The position numbers were made by a program, and so were the translations under genes. The notes under the pieces are model-generated. The model saw only the letters and a list, made by a program, of their open reading frames with translations. It made no database searches and was not told where the DNA came from. From Terasakiella sp. SH-1 (lineage in GTDB: Bacteria > Pseudomonadota > Alphaproteobacteria > Rhodospirillales > Terasakiellaceae): a stretch of 64,000 bases of DNA. Where the stretch lies: the NCBI RefSeq assembly GCF_004564135.1, contig NZ_CP038255.1, positions 2,963,501 to 3,027,500 on the forward strand, given 5' to 3'. Positions 24,231 through 32,747 of the stretch are shown one piece after another. Within the stretch, counting starts at the first letter, position 1; each line of letters begins with the position of its first letter.

Positions 24231-24788
24231 TCAAGCGTTCATATTTAACGCTGTCAAAACAGGGGGAACCACGATTGTTTTTTCTTGTAATTCATCACGA
24301 CGCAACTGCGCCTCACGCACTGCAGCTTCCCCACCGCGCTGCGCCCCGGCGGAAACATAGCGATCATGATAGGCACTATGTTGGGTACGGCTAAGCCCAC
24401 CAGTATTTTCCCCGAGTTCAGATGCTGATAGCTGTGCTTGAAGCAAAGTAAAATTACCGACATGAAGCGGTGTGGCATAAGCTTCCTGAGCACTGTCCCC
24501 GATTTCAGCAAATGCCTCAGGGCTATTTTCGATTTGGGAAGGCGCACGTTCTGAACGTTGTTCTTGGCTGCGCGATGCCCCATCAAACTGATCACGTTCA
24601 AGGTTCTCACGCGGTGGACGGCCAATGCGCCCACGTGCTTCTGCTGGAAGGCTATCCACAAAGACTTGTGCAGAACGTTGTGTGGCAGACTCCTCCAGCG
24701 TTCCGGGTGATCGTGTCACACGGGCAGGCAGGGTCGTTCCAATACCAACAGCAGGTAAAGAGACCTTCGGATCAACACTCGAAACCAC
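24231..24788 (-). CDS. Protein of unknown function
   Basis: 185 residues from a GTG start; no ATG or better start is in frame upstream. Not recognised. It is hydrophilic, rich in Glu, Arg, Ser and Ala, with no signal peptide or membrane segment, probably disordered in the first 90 residues (SPGTLEESATQRSAQVF... RGRIGRPPRENLERDQFD) and with a possible helical part after VGNFTLLQAQLSASELGE. It ends with VVPPVLTALNMNA. Codon usage looks native, supporting a real gene. The region upstream of its start holds repeat copy D. Confidence 0.6.
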   Translation of the reverse strand: MVSSVDPKVSLPAVGIGTTLPARVTRSPGTLEESATQRSAQVFVDSLPAEARGRIGRPPRENLERDQFDGASRSQEQRSERAPSQIENSPEAFAEIGDSAQEAYATPLHVGNFTLLQAQLSASELGENTGGLSRTQHSAYHDRYVSAGAQRGGEAAVREAQLRRDELQEKTIVVPPVLTALNMNA

Positions 24789-24849
24789 GTTTATCTCAAA
24801 TGGTCAGACTTAAATAGGTGAAGCATATAAACCGACGACACCATCATTT

Positions 24850-24912
24850 GTCATCCTCGCGCAGGCGGGGATCTCCGGGATTAGGGAGACTCCCAATCAA
24901 GTTGGGAATGAC
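24850..24912. repeat. Intergenic palindromic repeat, copy D (most symmetrical)
   Basis: 63-bp copy with both arms well preserved: GTCATCCTCGCGCAGGCGGGG at the left gives a CCTCGC/GCGGGG-type stem, and CTCCCAA/TTGGGAA forms the right stem; it ends in GAC. Confidence 0.87.
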
Positions 24913-24955
24913 GTTGAAGGGACTAAATTTACCTTGCTTCAAGGCCCAAAAGTAT

Positions 24956-24991
24956 AAACCGAATGAACCTGCTTGTCAGCTCATTCGGTTT
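24956..24991 (-). terminator. Probable phaR terminator
   Basis: Stem AAACCGAATGA / TCATTCGGTTT with a 14-base loop, 35 bp beyond the phaR stop codon. The T-tract on the leftward transcript is short. Confidence 0.65.
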
Positions 24992-25026
24992 ATTAAATCA
25001 CAAATGGATGTCTTTAAAAGGGATGC

Positions 25027-25638
25027 TTACTTGCCCGAAAGCTTGGAAAGCTGCTCTTGCATCGCTTCAAGCTGGGCTTTCATATCCTGAAGGTCATCAA
25101 CTGTTTTTTCCTGCTCTTTAGCTTCTGCAGGGGTTGGTTTTTCCTCAGAATCGGAAGAGCCATCAGCTTCCTTATAGAAAGGAGGTGTGAACATGCGCAT
25201 GGCATTTTCAAACATAGCCATATTTTGCTTGTTCATTTCTTCAAACTGACCAAACGGGTTTAAGCCCCCCATGGTTTCTTGCATATAATCACGCATCTTT
25301 TCCTGATTGGTGGCAAAAGATTGCATGGATTGTTCAAGGTAACTTGGTACCAGACCTTGCAGGCTGTCACCATAGAAACTGATCAAATGACGAAGGAAGC
25401 TGACCGGCAGCAGGTTTTGCCCCTTGGCTTCTTCTTCAACGATGATCTGAGTTAAAACCGAACGGGTAATTTCGTCCCCACTTTTGGCATCAAAAACCGC
25501 AAACTGTGTCCCATCTTTGACCATCTGTGCCAAATGATCCAGGGTCACATAACTGCTGGTCGCCGTGTTGTATAAACGACGGTTCGCATATTTCTTAATG
25601 GTAATCGGTGCGTCTTGATCCTGATTTTGTGCAGCCAT
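25027..25638 (-). CDS. phaR: Polyhydroxyalkanoate synthesis regulator PhaR
   Basis: 203 residues from the ATG at 25638 (AGAAG upstream); the longer open frame is not conserved. The N-terminal PHB/PHA accumulation regulator DNA-binding domain is ITIKKYANRRLYNTATSSYVTLDHLAQMVKDG, followed by the PHB_acc domain (SFLRHLISFYGDSLQGLVPSYLEQSM). PhaR represses phasin genes and binds both DNA and PHB. The C-terminus is acidic, ending in a probable coiled coil (DDLQDMKAQLEAMQEQLSKL). It is divergent from the phasin-phaC pair. Confidence 0.95.
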   Translation of the reverse strand: MAAQNQDQDAPITIKKYANRRLYNTATSSYVTLDHLAQMVKDGTQFAVFDAKSGDEITRSVLTQIIVEEEAKGQNLLPVSFLRHLISFYGDSLQGLVPSYLEQSMQSFATNQEKMRDYMQETMGGLNPFGQFEEMNKQNMAMFENAMRMFTPPFYKEADGSSDSEEKPTPAEAKEQEKTVDDLQDMKAQLEAMQEQLSKLSGK

Positions 25639-25722
25639 AGCTCTACTTCTTTTTTTATCTGTTCCCAGAACTTGTGTCATGACAGGTTCTGGCTCCCCAC
25701 TGCTTGTTAGCATAACGCGAAA

Positions 25723-25848
25723 TTGCTGCGCACAAAAGTGTTGCATTGCACTATTTGTAAAAAAATATGTAAATCATCTAAAGATTGACCCCAAACAAGT
25801 CTCTATAGTAGTTTTTTGCTGCGCTAAATGCTGCAAAATTTGCTGCAC
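25723..25848. promoter_or_regulatory. TGC-rich region, probable PhaR binding sites
   Basis: TTGCTGCGC occurs at 25723 and again at 25816. From 25817 three TGCTGC motifs sit at 25817, 25829 and 25841, exactly 12 bp apart. GTTGCATTGCAC lies at about 25740. PhaR proteins of alphaproteobacteria are known to bind TGC-rich DNA, and the position between phaR and the phasin gene fits autoregulation. The assignment is inference. Confidence 0.55.
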
Positions 25849-25871
25849 TACACAATAGAGGTTTCCAAGGG

Positions 25872-26261
25872 ATGAGCGACTCGCAAAAAAACATCAATGA
25901 TCTTGCTGCACAATATATGGAGCTGTGGCAAAAACAGCTGGCTTCGCCTGCGACAGAACGTGCGATGGGTGATGCGATGAAAACAGCCGAAGCCTTTGGA
26001 GAGCAATCAGCCGAGCTGATGAAAAATCTGGACTCACCGGAAAAAGTCCAAAACTGGATGCAAACCTGGACAGAAAGTTGGAAGGCACAGTTCGAAGATG
26101 GAAAAGACCCGCTCAGCCAATTCGCCGCCGCCGCAACGCAAGGGGCCAAGGCCACTGGCGCTCCATCTGGGGACGCTGTGGACAAGCTGGATGAGCTGTC
26201 GCAGCGCATTGACGGGCTTGAACACCGCATCCGTGAGCTGGAATCCAAACTTACAAAGTGA
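25872..26261 (+). CDS. Small phasin-like / PHA synthase partner protein
   Basis: 129 residues. The N-terminal two thirds are amphipathic helices rich in Ala, Gln, Lys and Trp (YMELWQKQLASPATERAM..., VQNWMQTWTESWKAQFEDG); a Gly/Ala linker follows, then a C-terminal coiled coil (LDELSQRIDGLEHRIRELESKL). This layout resembles PHB granule-associated proteins and the partner subunit of two-component synthases (PhaE-like), but the family is not certain. It overlaps phaC in another frame, showing they form one transcription and translation unit. Confidence 0.7.
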   Translation: MSDSQKNINDLAAQYMELWQKQLASPATERAMGDAMKTAEAFGEQSAELMKNLDSPEKVQNWMQTWTESWKAQFEDGKDPLSQFAAAATQGAKATGAPSGDAVDKLDELSQRIDGLEHRIRELESKLTK

Positions 26262-27339
26262 AGCCGACGCCCTTTTAAACGAAATTAAACGACATGACCC
26301 AGCTGCCTTTCGCGCAGCACTGGATGTTGAACATTATCTGCATGGCCTGGCCTTTACCAACGGGGTACGCGCTTATCACGCTCATCCCTATCACCGGGAT
26401 CTCAAAGACCCCAAATCTATTTGGGCAGAAGGGGGCAGTCGCTTGCTCGATTACGCAGGCCGCAATGAGGGGCCTGTGGTGCTTTGCATCCCTTCCCTGA
26501 TTAACAAATCCTATATCCTTGACCTCACCAAAAGTCGCAGCCTGATGCGCAGCCTGTCAAAAAAGGGCCTGCGCTGTTTCTTGCTTGATTGGGGGGACGT
26601 GGGAGAAACCGAAAAAAGCATGGGGCTGGAAGACTATATCCTGGGCCGTCTCCATCATTGTGTTCAGGAAGTCCATAAGCAAACAGGCCGCCCTGTGACC
26701 CTGCTGGGCTATTGTATGGGCGGTGTGCTGGCAACAGCCTATAGCGTTATGGAGCCGGAACATATTGAACGACTGGCCCTGCTGGCAACCCCCTGGGATT
26801 TTCATGCCGGCCACAGTTCCCATATGACTGTGATCCGCAATGCCCGCCCCCAACTTCAAAGCGTCATTGATTACGCAGACGAACTGCCTGTTGATGTCAT
26901 TCAATCCCTTTTCACAGCCATTGACCCCTATGGCATTTTGCAAAAGTTTGCTGATTTTTCAAAACTGCCCGCCGATAGCGTTGAGGCACGTAAGTTCATT
27001 GCCATGGAGGATTGGCTCAATGACGGTGTGCCCCTTGCCCCGCGTGTGGCAAAAGAGACCCTGTTTAACTGGTATATTGATAATCTGCCTGGGCGTGGTA
27101 TTTGGGAACTGGATGGACATTATATTGATCCCGCAGAAATAAACTGCCCGACTTTATTATATATTCCCCAAAATGATCGAATCGTTGTGCCAGAATCTGC
27201 GCTGGCACTGGGTAGCCTGATACCAAACGCCGAAACAAAATTGGTCAAGAGCGGCCATATCGGCATGGTTACAGGTAAAAATGCCATAAAAAATCTCTAT
27301 GCACCTTTAGCTAAGTGGTTAATTTCGCAACCAAAGTAA
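26233..27339 (+). CDS. phaC: Poly(3-hydroxyalkanoate) synthase PhaC (short form)
   Basis: 368 residues from a GTG at 26233, 28 bases before the partner's stop; the open frame reaches back to 26098, with an ATG at 26191 as an alternative. Catalytic Cys161 is in the modified lipase box GYCMGG; the Asp is in IPQNDRIVVP and the His in KSGHIGMV. VLCIPSLINKSYILDL and FLLDWGDVGE are PhaC motifs. At about 370 residues it is much shorter than class I enzymes (near 600), so it probably depends on the overlapping small gene. It polymerises 3-hydroxyacyl-CoA at granules. Confidence 0.88.
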   Translation: MSWNPNLQSEADALLNEIKRHDPAAFRAALDVEHYLHGLAFTNGVRAYHAHPYHRDLKDPKSIWAEGGSRLLDYAGRNEGPVVLCIPSLINKSYILDLTKSRSLMRSLSKKGLRCFLLDWGDVGETEKSMGLEDYILGRLHHCVQEVHKQTGRPVTLLGYCMGGVLATAYSVMEPEHIERLALLATPWDFHAGHSSHMTVIRNARPQLQSVIDYADELPVDVIQSLFTAIDPYGILQKFADFSKLPADSVEARKFIAMEDWLNDGVPLAPRVAKETLFNWYIDNLPGRGIWELDGHYIDPAEINCPTLLYIPQNDRIVVPESALALGSLIPNAETKLVKSGHIGMVTGKNAIKNLYAPLAKWLISQPK

Positions 27340-27477
27340 GTTTTTTATAATTTCACGATCATTTGCGAACAATCATTACTTGACCATTGGCCTCTCTCCT
27401 ATACTCTATGTGACCTATTGACGACGGCTGAGGTATCTTGGACCGTCCAGAGAAAATAATTTTAGGAGACTTTGAAT

Positions 27478-28653
27478 ATGACTGAAGTAGTCATTGTCGG
27501 TGCTGCACGTACAGCGGTCGGTAACTTTAGCGGTAGCCTTGCTTCCGTACCTGCTCACGAACTGGGTGCAACTGTCATCAAAGCCGCACTGGAACGTGCA
27601 GGCGTTCCGGCTTCTGACGTACAAGAAGTATTCATGGGTCAGGTTCTGACAGCAGGTCAGGGGCAGAACCCAGCACGCCAGGCTGCAATCCATGCAGGTT
27701 GCCCGGAAGAATCCACTGCGATGACAATCAACCAGGTTTGTGGTTCCGGCTTGCGTTCCGTTGCCATGGGTATGCAGTCCATCCTGATGGGCGATGCTGA
27801 CATTGTTGTTGCCGGTGGTCAGGAAAACATGTCTGCCTCCAAACATGCCATGCACCTGCGCAATGGTACAAAAATGGGTCCATCCAAGATGGACGACACG
27901 ATGATCGTTGATGGCCTGTGGTGTGCATTTAATGATTACCACATGGGAACAACTGCGCAAAACATCGCAGACAAGTACCAAATCTCACGTGAAGAACAGG
28001 ATGCTTTTGCAGCTGCGTCTCAAAACAAAGCAGAAGCCGCACGTAACGAAGGCAAGTTTGCTGAAGAGATCGTTCCGATCACAATCAAGTCTCGCCGTGG
28101 CGAAACTGTGGTTGATACAGACGAATTCATCAAAGACGGTGTCACTGCTGAAGGTCTCGCAAAACTGCGTCCGGCCTTTTCTAAAGATGGTTCTGTCACT
28201 GCGGGTAACGCATCCGGTATCAACGACGGTGCATCCGTTGTTGTTCTGATGTCCAAGGAAGAAGCTGAAAAGCGTGGCCTGACACCGCTGGCAACTGTGA
28301 AAGCATGGGCAACACATGGTGTTGATCCGACCATCATGGGTACAGGCCCGGTTCCGGCTGTGAAAAAAGCTTTGGATAAAGCAGGCTGGGATATCGCGGA
28401 TATCGACCTGGTCGAAGCCAACGAAGCCTTTGCTGCACAAGCGATTTCTGTGAATAAAGAACTCGGTTGGGATACAGATAAAGTCAACGTCAATGGTGGT
28501 GCCATTGCAATCGGTCACCCGATCGGTGCCTCAGGTAACCGCGTTCTTGTCACCCTGCTGCACGAAATGAAACGCCGCGATTCTAAGAAAGGTGTTGCGA
28601 CACTTTGTATCGGTGGTGGTCAAGGCGTTGCCCTGTGTGTTGAACGCGCATAA
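27478..28653 (+). CDS. phaA: Acetyl-CoA C-acetyltransferase (beta-ketothiolase)
   Basis: 391 residues from the ATG after AGGAG; a TTG two codons earlier is less likely. It condenses two acetyl-CoA to acetoacetyl-CoA. The catalytic residues are Cys88 in [11 protein letters not shown], His347 in [14 protein letters not shown] and Cys377 in TLCIGGGQG. Codon use is noticeably more biased than in its neighbours (many GGT, CTG, GTT), as in phaB, suggesting high expression. Followed by a strong terminator, so phaB has its own promoter. Confidence 0.95.
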   Translation: MTEVVIVGAARTAVGNFSGSLASVPAHELGATVIKAALERAGVPASDVQEVFMGQVLTAGQGQNPARQAAIHAGCPEESTAMTINQVCGSGLRSVAMGMQSILMGDADIVVAGGQENMSASKHAMHLRNGTKMGPSKMDDTMIVDGLWCAFNDYHMGTTAQNIADKYQISREEQDAFAAASQNKAEAARNEGKFAEEIVPITIKSRRGETVVDTDEFIKDGVTAEGLAKLRPAFSKDGSVTAGNASGINDGASVVVLMSKEEAEKRGLTPLATVKAWATHGVDPTIMGTGPVPAVKKALDKAGWDIADIDLVEANEAFAAQAISVNKELGWDTDKVNVNGGAIAIGHPIGASGNRVLVTLLHEMKRRDSKKGVATLCIGGGQGVALCVERA

Positions 28654-28706
28654 TTGACTGTTTGGTCTATTTTTTCACCCTGAAAAAATAGCATCAACCT
28701 ATTGAT

Positions 28707-28743
28707 AAATAGCCCTTTTCTATATGGAAAGGGCTATTTTTTT
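28707..28743 (+). terminator. Terminator after phaA
   Basis: Stem AAATAGCCCTTT / AAAGGGCTATTT followed by a run of seven T. Confidence 0.93.
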
Positions 28744-28881
28744 ACCCACCCTTCATAAAGTTTGAATATTTCAAAAATAAGGGTGGATTTATTAAAATAA
28801 TGTCCCCACAATGCTTTTGTCAAAGATCGGGGGTTTCGGTCTTTTCAGAATTTTTAAATGACTAATAAGAGGAAGAATCAT

Positions 28882-29604
28882 ATGGGTCGTGTAGCACTCG
28901 TTACTGGTGGAACGCGCGGTATTGGTCGCGCTATCTCTGAACGCCTTAAAGAAGCAGGTTACACTGTTGCAGCCAACTTTGGCGGCAACGAAGAAGCTGC
29001 AAAAAAATTCACAGAAGAAACAGGTATTGCTGCATTCAAATGTGACGTAAGTGACTTTAACGCTTGTCAGGAAATGCTGGCAAAGATCAAAGAAGACTTG
29101 GGTCCGGTTGAAATTCTGGTTAACAACGCAGGTATCACACGTGATGGCACATTGCACCGTATGTCTGAAGACAACTGGGAAGCTGTTATCGCAACAAACC
29201 TGACATCTTGCTTCAACCTGTGTCGTGGTGTTATCGACGACATGCGTGCAAATGGTTTCGGTCGTATCGTAAACATCGGTTCCATCAACGGCCAGGCTGG
29301 TCAGTATGGTCAGGTGAACTACGCTGCTGCCAAATCCGGTATCCACGGCTTCACAAAAGCCTTGGCACAAGAAGGTGCTGGTAAAGGCATCACTGTAAAC
29401 GCGATTGCACCGGGTTATGTTGATACAGACATGGTTCGTGCAGTTCCGCCAGCAGTTCTGGAAAAAATCATTGCGAAAATCCCGATGGGCCGCTTGGGTC
29501 GTGCAGACGACATCGCACGTGGCGTTCTGTTCCTGGTTGCCGATGACGGTGACTTCGTAACAGGTGCAACACTGTCCATCAACGGTGGTCAGCACATGTA
29601 CTAA
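28882..29604 (+). CDS. phaB: Acetoacetyl-CoA reductase PhaB
   Basis: 240 residues from the ATG at 28882 (GAGGAAG upstream); an ATG at 28858 is less likely. It is a short-chain dehydrogenase reducing acetoacetyl-CoA to (R)-3-hydroxybutyryl-CoA with NADPH. The cofactor loop is GGTRGIGRA, with NNAG, the catalytic Ser in NIGSINGQAGQ, and the YAAAKSG Tyr/Lys pair. A long cysteine-rich open frame on the opposite strand is a by-product of strong codon bias. Confidence 0.95.
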   Translation: MGRVALVTGGTRGIGRAISERLKEAGYTVAANFGGNEEAAKKFTEETGIAAFKCDVSDFNACQEMLAKIKEDLGPVEILVNNAGITRDGTLHRMSEDNWEAVIATNLTSCFNLCRGVIDDMRANGFGRIVNIGSINGQAGQYGQVNYAAAKSGIHGFTKALAQEGAGKGITVNAIAPGYVDTDMVRAVPPAVLEKIIAKIPMGRLGRADDIARGVLFLVADDGDFVTGATLSINGGQHMY

Positions 29605-29625
29605 TATCTCTTCAACTGAGATATA

Positions 29626-29661
29626 AAAAAGCCCTTTCCATTCATTTGGGAAGGGCTTTTT
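29626..29661. terminator. Terminator after phaB
   Basis: Stem AAAAAGCCCTT / AAGGGCTTTTT with A and T runs on both sides. Confidence 0.92.
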
Positions 29662-29750
29662 CTTTGTTACGCCCATTACATAATAATTATAGCATATACC
29701 ATCTGAATAGCTTAGTATGCGCGCCACCTTCAAAATAACCGGGCTGTCCA

Positions 29751-30470
29751 ATGAATAAGTTCCCTTATCCGCCAAGCACCATTCTGTCTTTTCTGGTTCT
29801 TCTTGTTTTATTCGCAAGTGTGATCATCGGGTTGGAAAGTGAAACAAATTCATCGCGTGCAACACAGGCTGAGCAAACAGCACCAACTTCGGCTTCCCAG
29901 CAACAGCCCCAATCCCGGACCGTCGGTTTTTTGCGACCTACAGCGCCGTTATCTCAAGAAGAAATTCGCGATCTTCGCTTCATGCGCGAAGAGGAAAAGC
30001 TGGCACGTGATGTTTACAGCGTGTTGTTTCAAAAATGGCAACTGCCCATTTTCCAGAATATTGCACAAGCTGAACACAAACATACCAGCGCAGTTCTGAA
30101 CGTCATCAACCGTTATGGCATTTCAGACCCCGCAGCCGGTAAGCCCGCAGGTGTCTATGCCGATGCCCATCTCACTAAAATGTACAAAGACCTGATCGCC
30201 AAAGGGCAACGTTCTGTTGAAGATGCCCTTTGGGTGGGGGGGATTATTGAAGAGGTCGATATTGATGATCTGGATAAGGCCATCTCACGCACCCAGCGTG
30301 GCGACATCATCCGGGTTTATCGCAACATCCAATTGGGATCGCGCAATCACTTGCGTGGTTTTGCCAAATCACTGGCCGGATTGGGACGTGATTATAAACC
30401 ACAACATCTTCCCCTTGAAAGTGTCACCCAAATCCTTGCCGGTCCGATGGAAAACAATCGACCATTTTAA
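29751..30470 (+). CDS. Membrane-anchored DUF2202 (ferritin-like) protein
   Basis: 239 residues. One N-terminal membrane segment (STILSFLVLLVLFASVIIGL), a Ser/Gln/Thr-rich linker to about residue 60, then a DUF2202 domain: FMREEEKLARDVYSVLFQKWQLPIFQNIAQAEHKHTSAVLNVINRYGI and IIEEVDIDDLDKAI...GSRNHLRGF. The Glu and His residues spaced along these helices resemble a ferritin-like diiron site. The function of the family is unknown. The domain should face the periplasm. It stands alone between phaB and the convergent PaaK-like ligase. Confidence 0.82.
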   Translation: MNKFPYPPSTILSFLVLLVLFASVIIGLESETNSSRATQAEQTAPTSASQQQPQSRTVGFLRPTAPLSQEEIRDLRFMREEEKLARDVYSVLFQKWQLPIFQNIAQAEHKHTSAVLNVINRYGISDPAAGKPAGVYADAHLTKMYKDLIAKGQRSVEDALWVGGIIEEVDIDDLDKAISRTQRGDIIRVYRNIQLGSRNHLRGFAKSLAGLGRDYKPQHLPLESVTQILAGPMENNRPF

Positions 30471-30482
30471 CGATTTCTCCCC

Positions 30483-31724
30483 TTACTCGTAGGTGCGAAT
30501 ATCGTCGATCACTTTGCCATCATTAATCAAGCTACCCGGCGCAACAAATTCGATCATACCGCGCAGCTTACAGATGGTCTGCACCGTTTCGCCAATCGCC
30601 TGCGCCAGATCGTCTGAGCCCTGATCCACTTCACACTGAAGGGTCATGGCATCACGGTTGTCATCATTACTGACAACCAGACGGCCCTTTTTGATCTCGT
30701 CAAATTGTTTCACAATCTGGTTAACCTGACCGGGATGCACAAACATGCCCTTAATCTTGGTGGTTTGGTCTGCACGACCCATCCAGCCTTTGATACGCAT
30801 ATTGTTGCGCCCACAAGGGCTGGCCCCTTCCAAGACAGCCGATAGATCCCCTGTACCAAAACGGATCAGTGGATAGGCTTTGGACGTCAGATTGGTTACA
30901 ACCACTTCACCCACTTCGCCATCTGGCACCGGATCATTTGTGCCCGGACGCACGATTTCAACCAGTACGCCTTCATCAACGATCAAACCTTCTTTGGCAG
31001 AAGATTCATAAGCAATGGACCCCAGATCAGCCGTGGCATAGACCTGACCCACATTAATGCCACGTTCCACAAACCAGTCACGCACAGACGGCGGTAAAGC
31101 CTCCCCCGTTACCAGAGCTTTTTTGAAACAGCTGGTGTCAATGCCCGCTGCATCTGCCTTTTCCAGCAAAATGCGCAAGAAAGACGGTGTGCCGCAATAG
31201 CCATTTGGTTTTAAATCACGGATCAATTCCAGCTGTTGTTCCGTATTGCCCGGACCTGCGGGAATGACACTACAGCCCAGTGCATGAGCGCCACCATCAA
31301 GGATAAAGCCACCCGGCGTCATGTGATAAGACAGGGTATTGAGCACCACATCACCTGCACGGAAACCTGCGGCATGAAACGCCCGGCTTGTGCGCCAGTA
31401 ATCAGCCTCACGTCCTTCCGGGTCATAAATCGGCCCTGGGGATTGGAAATAGCGCCCCATTACACCTGTGGCTGTTGCATTCAATCCCCCAAAAGGCGGT
31501 TTGTCTTTTTGTTGGGCAACCAGATCAGATTTACGTGTCACCGGAATTTGGGCCAAAGCTTCACGGTCCAGTTTCGTTGCGTCCACATCTTGTAAGAGAT
31601 CACTGAAATAGGAAGCATTGTCTTTTGCATAAGCCAGTTGGCTTGCCAGCTGAACCAGCTGTTCGCTCTCACGCGTTGTTGTGTCACGTGTTTCCAAAGG
31701 ATCGTAATATTGTTGGTCGCTCAT
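30483..31724 (-). CDS. PaaK-like AMP-dependent CoA ligase
   Basis: 413 residues. It resembles phenylacetate-CoA ligase: a QIPVTRKSDLVAQQ opening, the acyl-adenylate region PGPGNTEQQLELIRDLKPNGYCGTPSFL, YATADLGSIAYES and RFGTGDLSAVL, and a C-terminal domain with KIKGMFVHPGQV. The normal P-loop of such enzymes (SSGTTG) appears replaced around ATATGVMGRYFQSPG, so its acid substrate and activity need testing. Last gene of the leftward liv operon, 47 bp after livF, suggesting that it activates an imported carboxylic acid. Confidence 0.82.
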   Translation of the reverse strand: MSDQQYYDPLETRDTTTRESEQLVQLASQLAYAKDNASYFSDLLQDVDATKLDREALAQIPVTRKSDLVAQQKDKPPFGGLNATATGVMGRYFQSPGPIYDPEGREADYWRTSRAFHAAGFRAGDVVLNTLSYHMTPGGFILDGGAHALGCSVIPAGPGNTEQQLELIRDLKPNGYCGTPSFLRILLEKADAAGIDTSCFKKALVTGEALPPSVRDWFVERGINVGQVYATADLGSIAYESSAKEGLIVDEGVLVEIVRPGTNDPVPDGEVGEVVVTNLTSKAYPLIRFGTGDLSAVLEGASPCGRNNMRIKGWMGRADQTTKIKGMFVHPGQVNQIVKQFDEIKKGRLVVSNDDNRDAMTLQCEVDQGSDDLAQAIGETVQTICKLRGMIEFVAPGSLINDGKVIDDIRTYE

Positions 31725-31771
31725 GGGTCTACCCTGTTTTTATCACTTGTCTTTTTTCTTGATTATTGGCC

Positions 31772-32602
31772 TTACAACCAACGCTTACGACGCTTGTAAG
31801 ATTTCAGGTTTTTAAACGATTTACGGTCTTCATCACCGCCACCACCGAGGTAGAATTCTTTTACATCTTCGTTGTTCAGCAACTCTTCACGCGTCCCATC
31901 CAGAACAACTTTCCCAGATTCCATGATGTAACCGTAATCACAGTGTTTCAGCGCCATATTAGCGTTCTGTTCCACCAGCAACATAGTAATGCCCAGCTCT
32001 TTGTTCAGTGTGCGGATGATTTCAAACACTTCTTTCACCAACAGCGGGGACAGACCCATGGACGGTTCATCCAGCAAAATCATATCCGGCTTGGACATGA
32101 TCGCACGACCAATCGCCAGCATCTGCTGCTCCCCACCTGACAGATACCCTGCCAAGCCAGTACGTTCTTTCAGGCGCGGGAAATAGTGATAAACCTTTTC
32201 AATGTCCGCCTTGATTTCTGCGGCACTGTCGTTGCGGGTATAAGCCCCCAGACGCAGGTTTTCCAAAACGGTCATATCTTCAATGATCCGGCGGCCTTCC
32301 ATCACCTGAAACAGGCCGTTGCGCACTGTTTTTTCCGGGCTACCGTTGGCAATGTTTTCCCCTTTATAGGTCACATCACCACGAGTCACTTCACCGTCTT
32401 CTGTGCCCAACAAGCCAGAAATCGCTTTCAGGGTTGTGGATTTACCCGCCCCGTTTGGGCCAAGCAATGTCACCAGTGCCCCTTTCGGTACGTCCAGAGA
32501 TACACCGCGAAGGACCAAAATCACCTCGTTATAAACAACTTCAATATTGTTAACACTCAGCATCAGGTCTGCGTTGTCTTGCGCTAAAGCTGCCTCTGCC
32601 AT
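31772..32602 (-). CDS. livF: Branched-chain amino acid-type ABC transporter, ATP-binding protein LivF
   Basis: 276 residues. Walker A GPNGAGKST, signature YLSGGEQQMLAIGRA, Walker B MILLDEPSMGLSP and the switch His in LLVEQNANMAL. The C-terminal tail is unusually basic (FKNLKSYKRRKRWL). Partner of LivG in the HAAT family of importers. A stem-loop precedes it, in the gap after livK. Confidence 0.92.
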   Translation of the reverse strand: MAEAALAQDNADLMLSVNNIEVVYNEVILVLRGVSLDVPKGALVTLLGPNGAGKSTTLKAISGLLGTEDGEVTRGDVTYKGENIANGSPEKTVRNGLFQVMEGRRIIEDMTVLENLRLGAYTRNDSAAEIKADIEKVYHYFPRLKERTGLAGYLSGGEQQMLAIGRAIMSKPDMILLDEPSMGLSPLLVKEVFEIIRTLNKELGITMLLVEQNANMALKHCDYGYIMESGKVVLDGTREELLNNEDVKEFYLGGGGDEDRKSFKNLKSYKRRKRWL

Positions 32603-32696
32603 TGTTACTTTCCTTTTTTCCCTGTGCTCCTGAAATTAAGAGCGCGTTTGTTTCTTTAAATTTCTAAATAAATATTTTGAATTTAAGGAGTAAGGA

Positions 32697-32718
32697 GGTC
32701 CGACCCGAAATATGGACC
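32697..32718 (-). promoter_or_regulatory. Intercistronic stem-loop between livK and livF
   Basis: GGTCC / GGACC with a 12-base loop, near a further GGAA/TTCC palindrome. There is no T-tract, so it is more likely an mRNA-stabilising or attenuating stem that lets livK exceed livF, as is usual for binding-protein genes. Inference. Confidence 0.35.
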
Positions 32719-32747
32719 GGAACTCCAAACCCTCAGGAAGGCATTCC

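Noticed and set aside
26098-26232. Long N-terminal extension of PhaC
   Set aside because: The extension is the out-of-frame reading of the phasin-like gene and has a composition (Pro, Arg, Ser, Trp) unlike PhaC proteins.
28792-29817. 341-codon cysteine-rich open frame on the minus strand opposite phaB
   Set aside because: It lies fully antisense to a well-supported reductase and owes its length to the strong codon bias of phaB; no motif or ribosome site.
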